Origin: CAYPHY01 sp964410625
GTDB taxonomy: Bacteria > Chloroflexota > Anaerolineae > Promineifilales > Promineifilaceae
Reading direction: 5' to 3'
Assembly (NCBI GenBank): GCA_964410625.1
Contig: CAYPHY010000043.1
Coordinates: 1-41,539, forward strand
DNA length: 41,539 nucleotides
Position numbers and translations under genes: made by a program. The notes beneath the pieces were generated by a model. That model ran no database searches. It was not told where the DNA came from and was given only the letters and a program-made list of their open reading frames with translations. Below, in pieces: positions 1 through 8,249 of the stretch. Positions within the stretch are counted from its first letter, which is position 1. The number at the start of each line of letters is the position of its first letter.

Positions 1-6
1 TCGTTA

Positions 7-160
7 CTAAGTACATTGTTTCAAAAGTAACCCAACTGTCATTCCGAGCGGAGTCCTCGGAGCGAGGAATCCCTGGTACATTTCTGGTACAGGAGGTTCA
101 AGGGATTCTTCACTCCGTTCATAATGACAATTGCTAACACCTTTGAAACAGTGTACTAAG
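7..160. repeat. MITE-like nested inverted repeat element
   Basis: The outer ends (7-25 and 142-160) are inverted copies matching at 17 of 19 positions. Inside them lies a second imperfect inverted pair: TGTCATTCCGAGCGGAGT from about 37, and the reverse complement of a similar word ending near 130 (AATGACA), with shared AGGAATCCCT / AGGGATTCTT arms. There is no transposase or ORF inside. A related inner palindrome recurs at 11779-11866. The structure is that of a small non-autonomous palindromic element; mobility is inferred. Confidence 0.6.
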
Positions 161-167
161 CAGGAGA

Positions 168-770
168 TTATAAACGGTAGCCGAATAAACGGCCGACGGC
201 CGCCAACCCAGCCAACAGCACCCTTTGCACGCCGTAAGGGACGCCTGCTGTAAATGACTGCGGCATCAAGGAGTGGAGGATAATCGCTCCCTGGAGCAAA
301 TTAGGTTGGCCGTTGGTGTTTAGCTTACCTTCATGAGCGAGTGCAGCGATGGTTTCGGCCGCCACCAACGTTGCCTGAAGCCCTTCCAGGTCAGGCTGCG
401 GGGACTCAATCGTTTGACGAATGTGTAGTGCTTCGCCACTATCATTCCAGGGGTGGAGATGGCTCGTATTCGGTGGCACATCAAAGGCGTCCCCGGCTAC
501 GGCCGTATTCTCCTCGTCACCAATTCGATAACGCGCCGTGCCAGAGAGAATTTCAAAACGCTCTTTGTAGTGGCGGTGGATATGGGCTAGATGTCCTTTG
601 CTACCGGCATAGGGCCTATAGGTGTACTCGACAACAACGGAACGGCCGCCCGTCTCGTCCGGCGGAACACAAACCACCAACCGCTGCCCAATCACGGGAT
701 TATCAATCACTGTCCCGCGTTTTATACTACTATCTCCAACGGCCGATGCGTTGGGCAATCCTTTCTCCAT
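168..770 (-). CDS. cupin-domain protein
   Basis: About 200 aa. The N-terminal half is a double-stranded beta-helix cupin: GHLAHIHRHYKERFEILSG carries the HxH...E metal-ligand pattern of cupin motif 1, and GDAFDVPPNTSHLHPWND is motif 2 with its His. The C-terminal ~80 residues are helical and end in a hydrophobic stretch, a layout common in uncharacterised cupins. Substrate cannot be read from sequence. I start it at the ATG at 770, one base after the stop of the upstream SRPBCC gene and behind a weak GGTGAG; an ATG at 785 would overlap that gene. The tight spacing implies co-transcription with the SRPBCC gene. Confidence 0.75.
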   Translation of the reverse strand: MEKGLPNASAVGDSSIKRGTVIDNPVIGQRLVVCVPPDETGGRSVVVEYTYRPYAGSKGHLAHIHRHYKERFEILSGTARYRIGDEENTAVAGDAFDVPPNTSHLHPWNDSGEALHIRQTIESPQPDLEGLQATLVAAETIAALAHEGKLNTNGQPNLLQGAIILHSLMPQSFTAGVPYGVQRVLLAGLAAVGRLFGYRL

Positions 771-771
771 C

Positions 772-1263
772 TTACTGCTCACCATCAATTGCCAACTGCC
801 CACCGCGCTCCTGTTCGAGCAACTTCTTTAACCCACGATGTCCGCTGCCGGAAACGAGGACATGGCTGAGGGCAAAGAGTGGCTTCAGCAACCACTCCAG
901 GCGGTTCAATAGCGGCTGGTTCGACTCCACAATCCACGTCCAGATGGCGTGGGTAGTATCCCCTTCCTGACGAAACTCCCAGTCCCCTGTTCCGGCCAAA
1001 TCGCCACGCGAAACGGTTTTCAGTATATGTGGCGGCTCGGCCGTTACCGTTTCCACCTCAATCTTCAGCCGGTAGCCAAATGGCGAGCGAATCAGCAACT
1101 CCGCCTGCCCACCTACGTGGGGATATTCCACCTCTTTCGTAATCCGCACACTGTCATACCAGTGCCACCATTGTGGGTAGGTGCGTGGATTGGAAATGTG
1201 TTCATACACCGTATCGATCGGCGCTTTGACATACCAATGATCAACGAACTTATAAAGGGCCAT
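772..1263 (-). CDS. SRPBCC-family (START/Bet v1-like) protein
   Basis: 163 aa. It begins with the typical polyketide-cyclase/SRPBCC opening (F-x2-xWYVKAPIDTVYEHISNP, then YPQWWHWYDSV), followed by alternating strands and a long C-terminal helix with GHRGLKKLLEQE, as in the polyketide_cyc2 group that binds hydrophobic ligands in a deep cavity. The start is well supported by AAGGAGAAAGCAC before the ATG. It is the first of a tight pair with the cupin gene. No ligand can be assigned. Confidence 0.8.
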   Translation of the reverse strand: MALYKFVDHWYVKAPIDTVYEHISNPRTYPQWWHWYDSVRITKEVEYPHVGGQAELLIRSPFGYRLKIEVETVTAEPPHILKTVSRGDLAGTGDWEFRQEGDTTHAIWTWIVESNQPLLNRLEWLLKPLFALSHVLVSGSGHRGLKKLLEQERGGQLAIDGEQ

Positions 1264-1290
1264 GTGCTTTCTCCTTAATAAATAGTGAAA

Positions 1291-1362
1291 TTAAATCTTT
1301 ACGCAGATGCCAACGAAAAATAAGCCACCGCCTCCACTACCAAAGTTCGCGCCAATCATCAT
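1291..1362 (-). CDS. possible 23-aa glycine-rich hydrophobic peptide
   Basis: Reading the minus strand from tandem ATGs at 1362/1359 gives a 23-residue peptide: Met-Met-Ile-Gly-Ala-Asn-Phe, a Gly-rich run, then a hydrophobic LFFVGICV end. A strong GGGAGG lies 5 nt upstream of the first ATG. It starts 8 nt after the stop of the gene upstream and ends 27 nt before the SRPBCC start, i.e. it is placed like an operon member. No homology is recognised; it may be a small membrane peptide or a chance ORF. Confidence 0.25.
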   Translation of the reverse strand: MMIGANFGSGGGGLFFVGICVKI

Positions 1363-1370
1363 TTGCCTCC

Positions 1371-1985
1371 CTAGGCAATTGCGGTGGTTAACAGCGGTTT
1401 ACGGGCTTCCATCACGGCCGTATATGCCTGCCGTAGATATTGTTCTACCTGCTGCCAATCGTCCGCAACATCCTCCGAATAACGGCCGGTGATGCGATCC
1501 ACCGTTTTGGCGGCCAGCGAACGGTACTCGGCCGACGGCCGCATCGCTTCCAGCGTCGAATCAAAGAGCGTGGCATGGAGGCGGTTTAGCGATTGCGTCA
1601 TCGGTTCAATATCGCCCCTGTTGCGATCCTGAATACGTTCCAATGCCAATTCCCGGTGAACAATCCAGTAATCTATTTCCAGATCGGCCAGCTCTTTGGC
1701 GGTGGCGTTTAGCTTCATTGAGCGGCGTGCCTTGCTATAAAATCGTTCCAGATGATGCGTCGCCTGGGCTACATCATTGTTCTCCAACGGCGCAAAAGCC
1801 ATCGAAGCGCGAACAATATCCATTGCTGCGGTCAAGGCAGTCGGCCAGGACATATTAAAAGCCTCGTGGTTTAACTGCACCATCAGCCGCAAAGCGCGTA
1901 GCCAATTGCGATCATAATACGCTTCCCAACCTGCCTTCTCATAATACGCCACTTTTATGGGATCAAAATCAATTTTTGCTGCCAT
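1371..1985 (-). CDS. conserved all-helical protein of unknown function
   Basis: 204 aa when started at the ATG at 1985, which has AAGGGAG 10 nt upstream; the frame is open 24 codons further but without a better start. The sequence is predicted largely helical, with Tyr/Trp-rich motifs (VAYYEKAGWEAYYDRNWLRA, then MSWPTALTAAMDIVRA). No catalytic motif, membrane segment or signal peptide is visible. It resembles conserved hypothetical proteins of Chloroflexota/Actinomycetota, but I cannot name a family. It is upstream of the small ORF and the SRPBCC/cupin pair on the same strand. Confidence 0.6.
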   Translation of the reverse strand: MAAKIDFDPIKVAYYEKAGWEAYYDRNWLRALRLMVQLNHEAFNMSWPTALTAAMDIVRASMAFAPLENNDVAQATHHLERFYSKARRSMKLNATAKELADLEIDYWIVHRELALERIQDRNRGDIEPMTQSLNRLHATLFDSTLEAMRPSAEYRSLAAKTVDRITGRYSEDVADDWQQVEQYLRQAYTAVMEARKPLLTTAIA

Positions 1986-2070
1986 CGTCTCAACTCCCTT
2001 TTCAACTGTTGTGTTGCGTGGATGACGCCGATCAAACGCGAATAACGCGGATTCCACTAAGCCTTCAGTT

Positions 2071-2108
2071 CCTTAGTCTCCCACTCTCTCTGTCTCCAAT
2101 CTCAGTCC
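2071..2108. repeat. short degenerate tandem repeat, GAGAYTGGGAGACT family (family A)
   Basis: On the minus strand it reads as units such as GACTGAGATTGGAGAC. It contains the stop codon and last codons (GGG GAC TGA) of the MurJ-like gene. Confidence 0.7.
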
Positions 2109-3673
2109 CCCACCACTGTCGCCACCTGCCCCCGCACCCGGCTTTGCAACTTGCGCCAGAGTACGGCCGTCAACGCCACCGTCTCCAATGTCGAAGTGAC
2201 CGCAAAAGCCAGCGGGATCGCCAGCACACCGAGCCGGTTCAGCAGCAGCGCGATCATGATGCCACGGCCGATCAATTGACCGCTATTGGTCAATAGGGGC
2301 GTGCGCGTGTCCCGCAGCGCAATTAAGCCACGTGTAACCACTTCTGTGGCAATATAAGCGGGTAGGGCGACCGCATAGATCACCAGCACTTGATAAGTCA
2401 GATCACCGGCGGCCGCATCATACATCCCGCGCTCAAAGAGGAAACGAATGGTGAAACGGCCGAGCAGCAGCAACGCTGCCAACGCCGCCACCGCCAGGCC
2501 GACGGCCGCGCCCAGCGAAAGCCACTGTGTGCGGCGTAAGTTACTCCAATCGTTGGCCTCCGCATAGGCAGTTAGCCGGGGAAAGGCCGCCTGTCCCACC
2601 GCCTGCCCAAGCAGAGCAATTGGCAGACCAACCAGTAAAAAGGCGTTGTAAATGGCGGCCAACCCCGCTACCTCCGGCGCTCTGGTGGCAAAGGAAGTAT
2701 CAATGATAAAGCCAGAGTAATTGACCCCCACCGATAAGCCGTTGGGAATGAGCAAGCGGATAACTTCGCGTAGACGATCATCAGCGAGGTTGAAAGCCAG
2801 CTTAAGGTTTGAACCGCTGTTCAGTAGTCCTGGTAACAAGATCGCTACCTGCAAAACGGCTCCACCCAGCACGCCAAAGGTCGGCCCCAGGATGCCAAGC
2901 TCAGGGATAAAGCGGCTGGCAATGATACCGCTGATCAGGGCGACATTGTGGCTGATGATCGAGAGGGCGGTGGGGAAAAATCGATTGCGACTGTTCAGCA
3001 CGGCCGTCGCCACGCTACCAATCGCCAAAATAAGCGGCTGGACCAGCATGATCCGCGTCAACCGGACCGTTAGCTGGCTCGTTTCCGCGTCAAAGCCCGG
3101 CGCGAGCAGGTTCCTGACCAAAAAGGGCGTAAACAGTTCCACACCAATCACCACCAGGCCAAAGAAGGCGATCAATGTGGTTAAGACCAGTCCCGCCAGT
3201 CGCCATCCGGCCGCCTCCCCATTCTCCTGCCGCGTATTGACCAACACCGGGATCATCGCACTGGACAACGCCCCTCCAGCGATCAGACTAAAGAGCGTAT
3301 CCGGCAGCCGGAAGGCGGCATAATAAGCATTCGCTTCTACGCTCACCCCGAATTGGGCATTAAACAACACTTGCCGCACAGCCCCCAAAGCGGCCGATAA
3401 AAAGAAAGAGGCCATCAAGATAAAGCTGGCTTCGGCAATGCTAAATTCTCGCTGGAACAACCGGCTGAAAGAACGGAGGGAAAGGGTAGGGCGGCGCGGC
3501 CGTACGGCCTGCCCCCAACGCCGAAAGGCCGCCGGAGCCAACCGCACCTGGTCAACCACTTCTGTTGCCAGCGGAAAGCCCATCCAGGCACTTTCCGCCA
3601 ACGCAACAATCCCGCCCAGCCGCACCCCTTTGCGCTGCTGAACATTCGCCGGTAGAGAAGATGAAATCGTCAT
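2102..3673 (-). CDS. MurJ/MviN-type lipid II flippase family protein
   Basis: 523 aa from the ATG at 3673 (GAGGCGATT upstream). After a ~95-residue polar N-terminal region come many hydrophobic segments in MOP-superfamily order. Family marks include LGAVRQVLFNAQFG, ANAYYAAFRLPDTLFSLIAG and GALSSAMIPVLV, matching the MurJ N-terminal repeat (gap in TM1, Asp/Asn-rich loop, GALSxAxxPV). MurJ moves lipid-linked peptidoglycan precursor across the inner membrane; Chloroflexota have varied walls, so the native substrate could be another lipid-linked sugar. The long N-terminal extension is unusual. Its last codons and stop lie inside a family A repeat. Confidence 0.85.
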   Translation of the reverse strand: MTISSSLPANVQQRKGVRLGGIVALAESAWMGFPLATEVVDQVRLAPAAFRRWGQAVRPRRPTLSLRSFSRLFQREFSIAEASFILMASFFLSAALGAVRQVLFNAQFGVSVEANAYYAAFRLPDTLFSLIAGGALSSAMIPVLVNTRQENGEAAGWRLAGLVLTTLIAFFGLVVIGVELFTPFLVRNLLAPGFDAETSQLTVRLTRIMLVQPLILAIGSVATAVLNSRNRFFPTALSIISHNVALISGIIASRFIPELGILGPTFGVLGGAVLQVAILLPGLLNSGSNLKLAFNLADDRLREVIRLLIPNGLSVGVNYSGFIIDTSFATRAPEVAGLAAIYNAFLLVGLPIALLGQAVGQAAFPRLTAYAEANDWSNLRRTQWLSLGAAVGLAVAALAALLLLGRFTIRFLFERGMYDAAAGDLTYQVLVIYAVALPAYIATEVVTRGLIALRDTRTPLLTNSGQLIGRGIMIALLLNRLGVLAIPLAFAVTSTLETVALTAVLWRKLQSRVRGQVATVVGD

Positions 3674-3828
3674 AATCGCCTCGAAAAAATAACTGGCAGG
3701 CAACAATAAAGCGCAAGCCTTCTAGCGTCGGCAGCCGGAACTTTGTATCCAGTGGTCACTACCCATCACTTGGGTAGCGATTGCCGAATACCGCCGTCTA
3801 TTTATCTTTGTGCGCTGCCCGCAGGCAG

Positions 3829-4293
3829 TTAATTAGCTATGAGTACACTGTAAGGTTGCAGGTCGGAGCAGGGAAGCAGGCCAAGCTGGCGGGCCAGCGA
3901 AGTGGTGTCAGTGTAGAAATGAACCGCCGTCAGGCGACCCGCGCCCATCTGATACGTCTCGCAGACATTGAGCGTGATTGCCCGGCCCGTCGGCCGCAGT
4001 TGGACAGTGGGTAAAAAGAGGAGGCCTTTGTGCGTTCCACGCAAGATATACTCACAAACACCCCAATCCTCGCCCGTATGTAACCGCTCGATCTCTAACC
4101 AGAAATCGGGAAACGCCTGTCGCCAGCCCGACCAAAAGCGGCCGTACCCCTCTGGCCCTCGAAACACCTGTCCGGTGGCTACATGAGTCAATGTAGCGTG
4201 ATCGCTCATTAACTTGCTGCCGTCGGCCGCGTTGCCCCAATTGATCGCCTCAAAATGCGCCTGCACGATTGCTAATGATTCATTCTTGTCCAT
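3829..4293 (-). CDS. SnoaL-like / ester cyclase-type protein
   Basis: 154 aa from the ATG at 4293 (a TTG four codons upstream is less likely). It shows the SnoaL-like NTF2 cone: an N-terminal helix with VQAHFEAINWGN, SDHATLTHVATGQVFRGPEGYGRFW, then WRQAFPDFWLEIERL and a C-terminal VHFYTDTTSLARQLGLLP, typical of the ester cyclase group. The family includes polyketide cyclases and many proteins without known substrate. No operon partner is within 150 bp. Confidence 0.75.
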   Translation of the reverse strand: MDKNESLAIVQAHFEAINWGNAADGSKLMSDHATLTHVATGQVFRGPEGYGRFWSGWRQAFPDFWLEIERLHTGEDWGVCEYILRGTHKGLLFLPTVQLRPTGRAITLNVCETYQMGAGRLTAVHFYTDTTSLARQLGLLPCSDLQPYSVLIAN

Positions 4294-4450
4294 AAGCGAA
4301 TCCAATAACCGCTACAATAACTGGTAACTGAAGATAGTGTAAGAATAAAGGATAATCTCCCAAATTACCAGCCTAAAATCTGTTCATTCCCTGTTCACTT
4401 TGGCCTATTTGACACACTCGTTGCCTATCTCTTTTCTGACAAGCAAACAA

Positions 4451-4503
4451 TGGACGCGGACGAACGCAGACAAACGCTGATTTATCCCTGTTCATCTGCG
4501 TTC
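4451..4503. repeat. ACGCAGA-type inverted repeat (family H)
   Basis: Left arm units GACGCGGACGAACGCAGAC and AAACGCTGAT; right arm CTGTTCATCTGCGTT. An isolated hairpin-forming repeat in non-coding DNA. Confidence 0.6.
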
Positions 4504-4614
4504 AAAATCGTACCGATCACCAAAGTAATATGTAAGTAGTTTGCCAGATCACTACTTCTGAATGGATATTGGATAATGGAGAATGATTAGGGTAGAATAG
4601 CCGCCATTCAGATA

Positions 4615-4699
4615 GAGATTTGAGATTAAAGATTTGAGATTAGAGGGTAAGCGATAGAAGCTGCTGTTAATCTCCAATCTCCAGTCTCTAGTCTCCTAA
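4615..4699. repeat. family A inverted repeat pair upstream of STAND gene
   Basis: The left arm repeats GAGATTTGAGATTA and the right arm reads TCTCCAATCTCCAGTCTC, so the transcript could form a long imperfect hairpin. Confidence 0.65.
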
Positions 4700-4735
4700 C
4701 TTGTGCAAGGTCGTAGATTCGCGGGTGATGCCCCC

Positions 4736-6823
4736 ATGTCAAAAATGCTCCTCAGTGAACGACTGGAACAGGCACGTCGCCAGCGGTTTGTCGGCCGCGC
4801 GGCCGAACTAGACCTCTTTCGCCAGGCACTCAGTGAAGAGGATTTGCCCTTCTATGTCCTGCACATCTTCGGCCCTGGCGGCGTCGGCAAGACGACTCTC
4901 TTGCGTGAATACGCCCATCTGGCTCGTGAGACAGAAGCCCTCGTTGTGTTGCTCGACGGCCGTCACCTCGAAGCCACCCCCGATGACTTCCTCGGCGCGT
5001 TGGCGCAAGCGCTTGGCTTGGGGCTGGACAGCGATCCAATTCACTATCTGGGAACCCGTGCTGGAAAAGTCGTCCTCCTTCTCGATACCTACGAGCGAAT
5101 CAACCCTCTTGACGGTTGGCTGCGTGACACCTTCTTGCCCCAATTGCCGGCCCATGTCCTCACCGTTACCGCCGGCCGCCAGCCACCTTCCATCGCCTGG
5201 CGCACCGACCCCGGTTGGCAAGCAATGATGCGTATCCTCCCTTTGCGTAATCTCAGCCCCACAGAAAGCCGCACCTATTTGCAACGCCGCCACGTTCCCG
5301 ACGAGCAACACGAGGCTGTACTCAACTTCACCCACGGCCACGCCCTCGCCCTCTCCCTCGTCGCCGATGTGCTTGATCAACAACCGGGGACCATCTTCCA
5401 CCCGGAAATTGCCCCCGACGTGATCAAGACCTTGCTCGAACAGTTGCTCCACCAGGTCCCCAGTCCCGCCCACCGCGCAGCGCTTGAGGCCTCCGCCCTG
5501 GTGCGCCTGACCACCGAATCCCTGTTAGAAGCACTGCTCGACACGGCCGATACCCACGACCTGTTCGAGTGGCTACGCACCCTCTCCTTCATAGACACCG
5601 ACCGGCGCGGCATCTACCCCCACGACCTGGCGCGAGAGGCGTTGGCCGCCGATGTCCGCTGGCGCAACCCCGACTGGTATGCCAAACTCCATGACCGGGC
5701 GCGAAACTATTACATGCGCCGTGTCCAGCAGGCCAATAGCCAGGAACAACGCCGCGTCTTGTCCGACTACATCTACCTCCATCGCGACAACCCCGCCGTG
5801 CGCTCCTATTTCGAGTGGCAAGAAACGGGAACCGTCTTTACCGACGCCTACCGGCCGGAGGACAAAGCGGTGATCTTGGAAATGGTCAACCGCTACGAAG
5901 GGGAGGAGTCGGCCGCTCTCGCCGCACTCTGGCTACAGCGTGCACCAGAAGCATTTACCATCGTCCGCCGCGCCACCGGTGACATCGAGGGCTTTGTCAC
6001 TTGCTTGCCCCTCGAAAAACTCATTGCCGAGGACAGGAAGCGAGACCCGGCCGTCCAACGCGCCTGGGACTATCTCAGCCACCAAGCCCCGCTGCGCCCC
6101 GGCGAGACGGCTGGCTACTTCCGGTATTGGATGTCCCGCGATACCTACCAGGATGTATCCACTGTTCAGAGTCGTCTCTTCCTGATCATCGTCCAATCCT
6201 TCCTGACCACGCCCGGTCTGGCCTACACCTTCCTCACCTGTGCCAACCCTGGCTTCTGGCAGCCCGTCTTCACCTATGCCGACCTGCACCCCATCCCCGA
6301 AGCGAGCTTTACAGTCGGCCGTCCCTACACTGTCTTCGGCCACGATTGGCGGGTGTTGCCGCAAGTAATCTGGCTTGAATTGATGGCCGCCCGCGAGATA
6401 GGAGGCGACATGGCCCACGCTCCCGCCGCCACCGAACCCGTCTTAGTCCTCAGCCAATCCGACTTTGCCACTGCTGTGCGCGATGGCCTGCGCGACTTTG
6501 CCAACCTCAACGCCCTTGCCAGCAACCCCTTGCTCCACTCGCGCCTGGTCCTATCCCGTCTTGGCAATGCTGCTCCCAATGAGCGAGTAGCGACCTTGCG
6601 TAATCTGTTACAAGGAACGGCCGACGCCCTCCAGGAATCTCCACGCCTGCTGAAGATGTACCGCGCCCTCTACCACACCTACTTTCAACCCGCTGCGACC
6701 CAAGAGCAAGCGGCCGAACTGCTCGACCTGCCCTTCAGCACCTACCGCCGCCACCTGCGCAGCGGCATCGAATACATCACCGAACGTCTATGGGCGCTCG
6801 AAATCGGCGATCTGGAATCTTAG
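4736..6823 (+). CDS. STAND/AAA-type ATPase with C-terminal HTH-like segment
   Basis: 695 aa from the ATG at 4736 (the frame is open 11 codons further upstream). The NTPase has a Walker A HIFGPGGVGKTTLLREYA near residue 45, a Walker B VVLLLDTYERIN, and a GRQPP sensor-like segment after LTVTAG, the ATPase layout of LuxR-MalT/NB-ARC-like STAND proteins. The middle (VHIxRRATGDIEGFVTCLPL-like segment near residue 420) resembles an acyltransferase fold. The C-terminus (TQEQAAELLDLPFSTYRRHL) looks like a sigma-70 region 4-type helix-turn-helix. Such proteins are signal-responsive switches; the ligand and the target are unknown. It stands alone, preceded by a repeat-rich interval. Confidence 0.8.
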   Translation: MSKMLLSERLEQARRQRFVGRAAELDLFRQALSEEDLPFYVLHIFGPGGVGKTTLLREYAHLARETEALVVLLDGRHLEATPDDFLGALAQALGLGLDSDPIHYLGTRAGKVVLLLDTYERINPLDGWLRDTFLPQLPAHVLTVTAGRQPPSIAWRTDPGWQAMMRILPLRNLSPTESRTYLQRRHVPDEQHEAVLNFTHGHALALSLVADVLDQQPGTIFHPEIAPDVIKTLLEQLLHQVPSPAHRAALEASALVRLTTESLLEALLDTADTHDLFEWLRTLSFIDTDRRGIYPHDLAREALAADVRWRNPDWYAKLHDRARNYYMRRVQQANSQEQRRVLSDYIYLHRDNPAVRSYFEWQETGTVFTDAYRPEDKAVILEMVNRYEGEESAALAALWLQRAPEAFTIVRRATGDIEGFVTCLPLEKLIAEDRKRDPAVQRAWDYLSHQAPLRPGETAGYFRYWMSRDTYQDVSTVQSRLFLIIVQSFLTTPGLAYTFLTCANPGFWQPVFTYADLHPIPEASFTVGRPYTVFGHDWRVLPQVIWLELMAAREIGGDMAHAPAATEPVLVLSQSDFATAVRDGLRDFANLNALASNPLLHSRLVLSRLGNAAPNERVATLRNLLQGTADALQESPRLLKMYRALYHTYFQPAATQEQAAELLDLPFSTYRRHLRSGIEYITERLWALEIGDLES

Positions 6824-6894
6824 CTCATCCGCTAAAAAAAATTAACCCCTGCAACTGACCAACCGACGAGCGTGTAAGCCAGGTAAGGTGCTTA

Positions 6895-7272
6895 ATGAAG
6901 ATTGCGATCCGCCAAGAACGCCCCGATAGCCCCGCAGCACGGCAACTGATTGATGAATTGGAAGCCACCCTTGCGCCCCACTACCCGGCCAAAAGCCGTC
7001 ATGGCTACAGCGTTGAGAAGCTCATTCAGCAGGGGGTCGCCTTCTTCGTCATGCGCCAGGAAGACATCCCCCTGGGCTGTGGTGGCGTTCAACTCTACGG
7101 GAGCGACTACGGCGAACTCAAACGGATGTACATCCGTCCCAGCCATCGCGGCCGTGGGCTTGGCAAACTGCTGCTTGACCACCTCGCCGCCTACACTCAA
7201 CAACAAGGCGTCCACCTATTGCGCCTCGAAACCGGCATCCACCAAACGGCCGCCAGCAGCTTTTCGTCATGA
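6895..7272 (+). pseudogene. GNAT acetyltransferase, C-terminally truncated
   Basis: 125 aa. The GNAT core is present: an N-terminal EATLAPHYPAKSRHGY, beta-4 AFFVMRQEDIPLGCGGVQL, and the acetyl-CoA loop RPSHRGRGLGKLLLDHL (Q/RxxGxG/A). Strand 5 starts normally (VHLLRLETGIHQ), but the expected distal part (an xLYERAGF-like segment) is missing: after HQTAA the frame runs into SSFSS and stops. The following bases encode a Nudix fragment in another frame. It is preceded by AAGGTG. Activity is unlikely if the family's C-terminal strands are needed. Confidence 0.75.
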
Positions 7273-7715
7273 AACGCGCCAGCACTCGCTCCCTCTTTCC
7301 TGGTTGTTGGGATCTCCCCGGCGGCCGTGTTGAACCCGGCGAAACCCTTACCGATTGGGGCGCAGACGGCCCCGTCCCCTCGACTCGGGTACCAACGATC
7401 ATCGTCTCCCACACTGTGCCAGATGATATACCCACGGGAGGAGTTTATACATTTGTGGATAGCATTGAAGCCGCGTTTGAAAGAGCGCAACAAGTAGCCG
7501 GAGATAAGGACATTGGAGTAAGCAGCGCGAACGTTCCACAGCAATTGATCGAACACGGTTTCGTTGACGAAATCTTCATCCACCTCGTTCCCGTGCTCTT
7601 CGGCAGCGGTGTGCGACTGGTTGAAAACCTTGTTGGTGGGCATGTTCAGCTTGAAATAATGGAAGTGATCGAAACAAAAGAGGTGGTACACTTAAGGTTC
7701 CGGGTGATCAAGTAG
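7251..7715 (+). pseudogene. chimera of a Nudix fragment and the C-terminal half of a RibD_C/DHFR-like reductase
   Basis: A nominal 148-aa ORF begins with an ATG at 7269 lacking a ribosome-binding site. Residues 1-26, plus a few codons upstream of the ATG (LFV), read as the N-terminal part of a Nudix domain (LFPGCWDLPGGRVEPGETL) but the frame leaves the Nudix box before the REUxEE helix. From about 7350 it is the C-terminal half of a RibD_C/dihydrofolate reductase-like protein (TFVDSIEAAFERAQQVAGD, GFVDEIFIHLVPVLFGSGV); the N-terminal ~85 residues of that family are absent. Together with the truncated GNAT upstream, three gene fragments are joined in about 800 bp. A functional product is improbable. 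Confidence 0.75.
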
Positions 7716-7828
7716 GAAACCCATCCTACCACAACCACCGGCCAAGAAAAATCGAAGCCTAAGCCAGCGGCCGAACCCGTGAATAACTAACGGCCGCCAT
7801 TCAAGTAACTTTTATAGGAGAGCGCCCA

Positions 7829-8233
7829 ATGACAACCCAAGCAACCGGCACATTCAAGGTACAAAGCTGGGATGAAGAAACCTACGACGAGATAGAAGGT
7901 GGGGCAGGGCTTGCCAGTGTCATCACGACCCAAACCTTCACCGGCGACATTCAAGGGGAGGCGGCCGTTCGCTATCTGATGGTCTATACCAGCGACAACG
8001 CCGCTACCTTTGTCGGGATGCAACGCATCGTTGGACTGCTCGGCGGCCGTTCCGGCAGTTTCGTCCTGCAAGTCAGCGGGACTTATGCCGACGGTCAAGT
8101 GCAGGCTACCTGGTCGGTTGTCCCCAACTCCGGCACCGACGAATTACAGGGGCTAACCGGTACGGGTGGCTACCCACCCCATGGCCAGGGGGAGATCCCC
8201 TACACCCTCGACTACGACTTCGAGCAAGCCTAA
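7829..8233 (+). CDS. DUF3224 domain protein
   Basis: 134 aa, single-domain protein that closely follows the DUF3224 pattern: an N-terminal TGTFKVQSWDEETYDE, FTGDIQGEAAVRYLMVYT, FVGMQRIVGLLGGRSGSFVLQ and a C-terminal WSVVPNSGTDELQGLTGTGG. Members form an allene-oxide-cyclase-like barrel; function unknown. Start supported by AGGAGAG 6 nt upstream. It lies among recently shuffled accessory genes but is itself intact. Confidence 0.85.
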   Translation: MTTQATGTFKVQSWDEETYDEIEGGAGLASVITTQTFTGDIQGEAAVRYLMVYTSDNAATFVGMQRIVGLLGGRSGSFVLQVSGTYADGQVQATWSVVPNSGTDELQGLTGTGGYPPHGQGEIPYTLDYDFEQA

Positions 8234-8249
8234 GCAGTGAGCTGCTTCC

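Larger units (their letters stand above)
4294..4735. other. gene-free interval with repeats of two families
   Basis: No coding potential is recognised. It holds an inverted pair of the ACGCAGA family (4451-4483 GACGCGGACGAACGCAGA..., 4487-4503 reverse arm) and an inverted pair of family A (4615-4645 and 4667-4699, GAGATTTGAGATTA / TCTCCAATCTCC). The downstream STAND gene begins just after the second arm. Confidence 0.6.

Noticed and set aside
1307..1492. Plus-strand ORF rich in Pro/Lys
   Set aside because: It is antisense to the conserved helical protein's 3' end and the small ORF; no ribosome-binding site.
3759..3777. Small hairpin CTACCCA-TCACT-TGGGTAG as a terminator
   Set aside because: Stem of only 7 bp, no T run, and located upstream of the MurJ-like start and downstream of SnoaL-like by ~50 bp; too weak to call.
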